Positions 60,328 to 64,000 of a DNA stretch of 64,000 nt are shown here, piece by piece. The stretch spans positions 32,314 to 96,313 of the forward strand of contig JAAYDW010000086.1 of NCBI GenBank assembly GCA_012729055.1. Direction: 5' to 3'. The translations under genes were made by a program, and so were the position numbers. Numbering within the stretch: position 1 is the stretch's first letter; every line of letters starts with the position of its first letter. This stretch comes from Deltaproteobacteria bacterium (GTDB taxonomy: Bacteria; Desulfobacterota; Syntrophia; Syntrophales; Smithellaceae). The notes under the pieces were generated by a model. The model was not told where the DNA came from. It saw nothing but the letters and a program-made list of their open reading frames with translations, and did no database searches.

Positions 60328-62124
60328 ATGGCGCTTAAAATTCAACAGATGGTCCGGCGGCTGCGGAGCTTTTTTCTGGAAAACATTGCGCGCTGGCTGG
60401 TGTTCGGGCTTTTGGTCGGCATTGTTTCGGGGCTCGGGGCGTCCGCCTTTTATTATCTGCTTCAGGCCGGCCGCCACCTCTGCTTTCCTCTGCTCGCGGG
60501 CTACGCCATGCCCGAAGCCGCGGGCGATCACCTGTTCGAATGGGCGGGGGCGGCGCTCGACTTCCGCGCCTGGATTTTTTTCCTGCTGCCGGCTGCGGGC
60601 GGCCTTTTGTGCGGCTGGATCGTCTACCGGTTTGCGCCCGAGACGGAAGGCCACGGCACGGACCTGATGATTGACGCCTTTCACAACGGGAAGGGCCGCA
60701 TTCCGGCGCGCGTCACGCTGGTCAAGGGGCTGGCCTCGCTCGCTATTCTTGCCACCGGCGGCTCCGCCGGACGCCAGGGCCCTATCGCGCAGATCGGCGC
60801 GGGCATCGGCTCGGCCATCGGACGCCTCCTGAACCTGAGCGACCGCGAACGGCGAATTTTGCTTTTGGCCGGCTGCGGCGGAGGGCTTTCCGCCATCTTC
60901 CGCGCGCCCCTGGGCGGAGCGCTCACCGCCATTGAAATCCTCTACAAGGAAGATATGGAAACGGAAGCGCTCATTCCTACGGTGGTGAGTTCGATTACCG
61001 CCTACATTGTTTTTACCCATTTTTTCGGCAATGCGCCGATTTTCTTTTTTCCCGGCTACGTGTTTACCGATCCCCGCGAACTGGTCTTTTATGTTCTGCT
61101 CGGTATTTTGTGCGTTCCCGCCGGCATTTTTTTTATTAAAGTCTTTCACGCCGTCCGCGAACGCATTTTTCTGCCCCTGAAAGTTCCCCGCTATGTCAAG
61201 CCCGCCCTGGGCGGACTGGTGGTGGGAGGAATCGGTCTTGTCTATCCGCAAGTGTACGGCGACGGCTGGGGCTGGATTCAGCTGGCGATTCTGGGCAAGC
61301 TCGGCATCGGCCTGATGATCGGCATTGCGCTGGCCAAGATCGTCGCCACCAGCTTTACGATTTCGTCGGGCGGCTCCGGCGGCGTCTTCGGTCCCACGCT
61401 GTTTATCGGCGGGATGATCGGCGGCACGGTGGGATTTGCCGCGCATCATTTTTTCCCGCAGATTGTCGTCCAGCCCGAAGCGTTTGTTGTTGTGGGGATG
61501 GCGTCGTTTTTCGCGGGTGTGGCGAGCGCGCCCATCGGCACGATGCTCATGTGCTCGGAGATGACGCAGGGCTACGGACTGATCGCGCCGCTCATGCTGG
61601 TGTCGATCATCGCGATTCTCTTCACGCGCAAACGCTCCATCTACCGCAAACAGGTCGAAAGCAAACGCGATTCGCCCGCGCACACGGCGGATTTCACGGT
61701 GAACCTTTTTGCCGAAACCCGGGTGAAGGATTTTTACACGCCGGAAAAGGTCACGCCGGTGCGCAAAACCACGTCCTACGGCCAGCTCAAGAAAATCTTC
61801 TCCGCGTCCAACGTCGAATGTTTTCCGGTTTACGACGAGAACGACACGCTGATCGGCGCCGTCAACTGGGACCAGGCGCGAACCATTGTCTTCGAGGAGG
61901 GGCTGGAGGATCTGATTATTGCCGAAGACATGATGAGCTCCGTCCAGACCGTGACGCCGGAGGATAATTTCTACGACGCGTTCATGAAGTTCATGAAAAC
62001 GAACGCGGAAGAACTCCTGGTGGTGAGCCCCGACGACGGAAACCTGGTGCTGGGCGTCTTGCGCCACGACGACCTGATCGCCGCCTACCAGGCGGAACTC
62101 AACCGGCGGAAGAACACCGGATGA
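60328..62124 (+). CDS. CLC-type chloride channel/transporter with C-terminal CBS pair
   Basis: ATGGSAGRQGPIAQIGAGIGSAIG, GGLSAIFRAPLGGALTAIEIL, SSGGSGGVFGPTLFIGGMIGG; CBS region VKDFYTPEKVTPVRKTTSYGQLKKIF... Confidence 0.93.
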   Translation: MALKIQQMVRRLRSFFLENIARWLVFGLLVGIVSGLGASAFYYLLQAGRHLCFPLLAGYAMPEAAGDHLFEWAGAALDFRAWIFFLLPAAGGLLCGWIVYRFAPETEGHGTDLMIDAFHNGKGRIPARVTLVKGLASLAILATGGSAGRQGPIAQIGAGIGSAIGRLLNLSDRERRILLLAGCGGGLSAIFRAPLGGALTAIEILYKEDMETEALIPTVVSSITAYIVFTHFFGNAPIFFFPGYVFTDPRELVFYVLLGILCVPAGIFFIKVFHAVRERIFLPLKVPRYVKPALGGLVVGGIGLVYPQVYGDGWGWIQLAILGKLGIGLMIGIALAKIVATSFTISSGGSGGVFGPTLFIGGMIGGTVGFAAHHFFPQIVVQPEAFVVVGMASFFAGVASAPIGTMLMCSEMTQGYGLIAPLMLVSIIAILFTRKRSIYRKQVESKRDSPAHTADFTVNLFAETRVKDFYTPEKVTPVRKTTSYGQLKKIFSASNVECFPVYDENDTLIGAVNWDQARTIVFEEGLEDLIIAEDMMSSVQTVTPEDNFYDAFMKFMKTNAEELLVVSPDDGNLVLGVLRHDDLIAAYQAELNRRKNTG

Positions 62125-62194
62125 AAAGCTTTTGGAAAGCCGTTCCAAGAGTGCTATAAAGAGTCCAGAAAACTGAAAGGATGGCGCCCGCCTC

Positions 62195-63856
62195 ATGATC
62201 ATTTCTCTGCTGATTCTTTCGATGCTCCTGCAGATGCTGGCGGCCGTCCTGGCGTTTCGCCTCATCCCTCTGACGCGCCGGCGCGCCGCCTGGAGTCTGA
62301 TTGCCGGCGCGGTTCTGCTCATGGCTTTCCGCCGCGGCATTTCCATTGTCCGTTTGCTTTCCGGAGACGCCGACTATCAGCCGGACGTTCTGGACGTGGC
62401 GCTGAGCGCCGTCATTTCCCTTATTTTGGCGGTCGGCATCGCTTCCATCGCCTCCATCTTTAAAGACCGCCTCGCCGCGGAAAAAGCGCTTGAAGAAAGC
62501 GAAACGCTCTACAGAAAATTGTTTGAGGACCATTCGGCCGTCAAACTCATGATCGATCCCGACACGGGACGGATTGTCGATGGAAATCAGGCGGCGCAGG
62601 ATTATTACGGCTGGACGCGCGAAGAGCTCCGGAAGATGAACGTGTGGGACGTCAACATCCTGCCGCCGGAAGAGGTGCGCCGGGAAATGGAAAACGTCAG
62701 GACCTCACAGCGGACATATTTTGAATTTCGCCACCGCCGGGCCGACGGTTCCATCCGCGAGGTGGAGGTGTTCAGCTCGCGAATCGCCGTCCACGGCAAA
62801 GATCTTCTGCATTCGATCGTCCATGACGTTTCCGCCCGCAAGCAGATCGAGGAGGCCCTGAAAGAACGGGACGTGCGCTTCCGGAAACTTTCCGATCATG
62901 TGCCGGGGATGATTTACCAGTTCCTCCGCAGGCCCGACGGAACCTACTGCGTGCCGTTCACTTCGGAATCCATCCGCGACATTTTCGGCTGCGCGCCGGA
63001 GGACGTCCGCGCCGATATTGATGCGATTCGCCGCGCCATCCTGCCCGAAGATATCGCGCCGGTCATCGCGTCCATAGAAGACTCCGCCCGGGAAATGACG
63101 CTTTGGCAGTGCGAATACCGCGTGCAACCGCTGTCCGGCGGGCCGGTCCGCTGGATGTTCGGCCAGTCAACCCCCGAAAAGCTGCCCGACGGCGGCATCA
63201 TCTGGCATGGTTTCATTACGGACATTACCGCGCGCAAGGAAGCCGGAGAAAGTCTCGAGCGTACGCTGGCCAGTCTGCGCCGGGCGGTGGGCGCGACGAT
63301 CCAGGCCATGACGGCGGCCGTGGAGGTGAAGGATCCCTACACGGCCGGCCATCAGCGGCGGGTGGCGGATCTGGCCCGCAGCATCGCCACGGAGATGGGG
63401 CTGTCTCAGGAGACCATTGACGGCATCCGGATGGCGGGCGTCGTTCATGACATCGGGAAGATCGCGGTTCCCACCGAGATCCTGGCCAAGCCCACGCCGC
63501 TGACCCCTCTGGAATATTCTCTGATCAAGGAACATTCCGGTCTGGGATATACATTGTTGAAAAACGTGGAATCTCCCTGGCCGCTGGCGGAAATCGTGTA
63601 TCAGCATCACGAACGGATGGACGGGTCGGGCTATCCCCGGGGGCTTGCGGGAGAGGCGATTCTTCCGGAGGCCCGGATCATGGCCGTTGCCGACGTGGTG
63701 GAAGCGATGGCGTCGTACCGCCCTTACCGTCCGGCGCTCGGTTTGGAAAAGGCGTTGGCGGAAATCGAGAACCACAGGGGAACGCTGTATGATGCGGATG
63801 CCGTCGATGCCTGCCTGAAATTGTTTCGCGACAAAAGCTATCGTTTTCCGGAATAA
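62195..63856 (+). CDS. Membrane-anchored PAS/PAC + HD-GYP protein (putative c-di-GMP phosphodiesterase)
   Basis: N-terminal TM helices; two PAS segments; DPYTAGHQRRVADLARSIA, GVVHDIGKIAVPTEIL, VYQHHERMDGSGYPRGLAGEAI. Confidence 0.92.
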   Translation: MIISLLILSMLLQMLAAVLAFRLIPLTRRRAAWSLIAGAVLLMAFRRGISIVRLLSGDADYQPDVLDVALSAVISLILAVGIASIASIFKDRLAAEKALEESETLYRKLFEDHSAVKLMIDPDTGRIVDGNQAAQDYYGWTREELRKMNVWDVNILPPEEVRREMENVRTSQRTYFEFRHRRADGSIREVEVFSSRIAVHGKDLLHSIVHDVSARKQIEEALKERDVRFRKLSDHVPGMIYQFLRRPDGTYCVPFTSESIRDIFGCAPEDVRADIDAIRRAILPEDIAPVIASIEDSAREMTLWQCEYRVQPLSGGPVRWMFGQSTPEKLPDGGIIWHGFITDITARKEAGESLERTLASLRRAVGATIQAMTAAVEVKDPYTAGHQRRVADLARSIATEMGLSQETIDGIRMAGVVHDIGKIAVPTEILAKPTPLTPLEYSLIKEHSGLGYTLLKNVESPWPLAEIVYQHHERMDGSGYPRGLAGEAILPEARIMAVADVVEAMASYRPYRPALGLEKALAEIENHRGTLYDADAVDACLKLFRDKSYRFPE

Positions 63857-63863
63857 AATGCAG

Positions 63864-63883
63864 GGCGGACCTTCAGGTCCGCC
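63864..63883. repeat. Palindromic element GGCGGACCT-TC-AGGTCCGCC
   Basis: Direct reading, directly after HD-GYP stop. Confidence 0.85.
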
Positions 63884-63929
63884 AGATCCAACGGTTCTAA
63901 AATCCCGCCCCACATCGATCAGCCGTTAA

Positions 63930-64000
63930 CTATGAGCCATGAGCCATGAGCTATGAGCTATCCACCATCCACCATCCACCATTCACCATTCACCATCCAC
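63930..64000. repeat. Two adjoining heptamer repeat families (CYATGAG)n and (YCACCAT)n, cut by window end
   Basis: ctatgag ccatgag ccatgag ctatgag ctat ccaccat ccaccat ccaccat tcaccat tcaccat ccac. Confidence 0.92.

Noticed and set aside
60268-62346. 692-aa minus-strand ORF opposite the CLC gene
   Set aside because: Long shadow ORF from GC-rich codon bias; low-complexity R/H/Q-rich translation with no motifs, fully antisense to a well-supported CLC gene.

Overview
Gene-dense, GC-rich bacterial chromosomal window. Gene content and synteny look like a Syntrophales-type deltaproteobacterium (Syntrophus/Smithella-like); this is inference, as no rRNA marker is present. Most of the window is ordinary core genome: yebC-ruvCAB, lpxC-DUF4390-ntrYX, dnaJ, purC, rsmB-fmt, priA, dksA-like, hldE2/rfaE2, comF, rsfS, tatD, queCED plus a distant queH, a TPP-riboswitch thiamine operon (TPK-thiD-thiC), CCA transferase, an ABC-F ATPase and others. 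No tRNA or rRNA gene, prophage, IS element or CRISPR array was recognised. The less ordinary items are: (1) a translationally overlapping pair of a hybrid histidine kinase with an unusual N-terminal sensor and a PilZ/acyltransferase-like protein; (2) a two-gene minimal SUF (SufC/SufB-like) locus; (3) tandem stand-alone RsbRD_N-like paralogs; (4) a CLC-type channel/transporter whose gating Glu is Gln (GRQGP); (5) a DUF799-like + FN3 + beta-helix fusion lipoprotein; (6) an exported beta-helix protein with a CFI-box C-terminus; (7) a Lys/Ala histone H1-like protein; (8) heptanucleotide repeat tracts and 'AAATGCAGG + hairpin' elements directly after stop codons. I found no clearly new defence or mobile system. 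The kinase/PilZ-acyltransferase pair is the best candidate for an undescribed signalling module.
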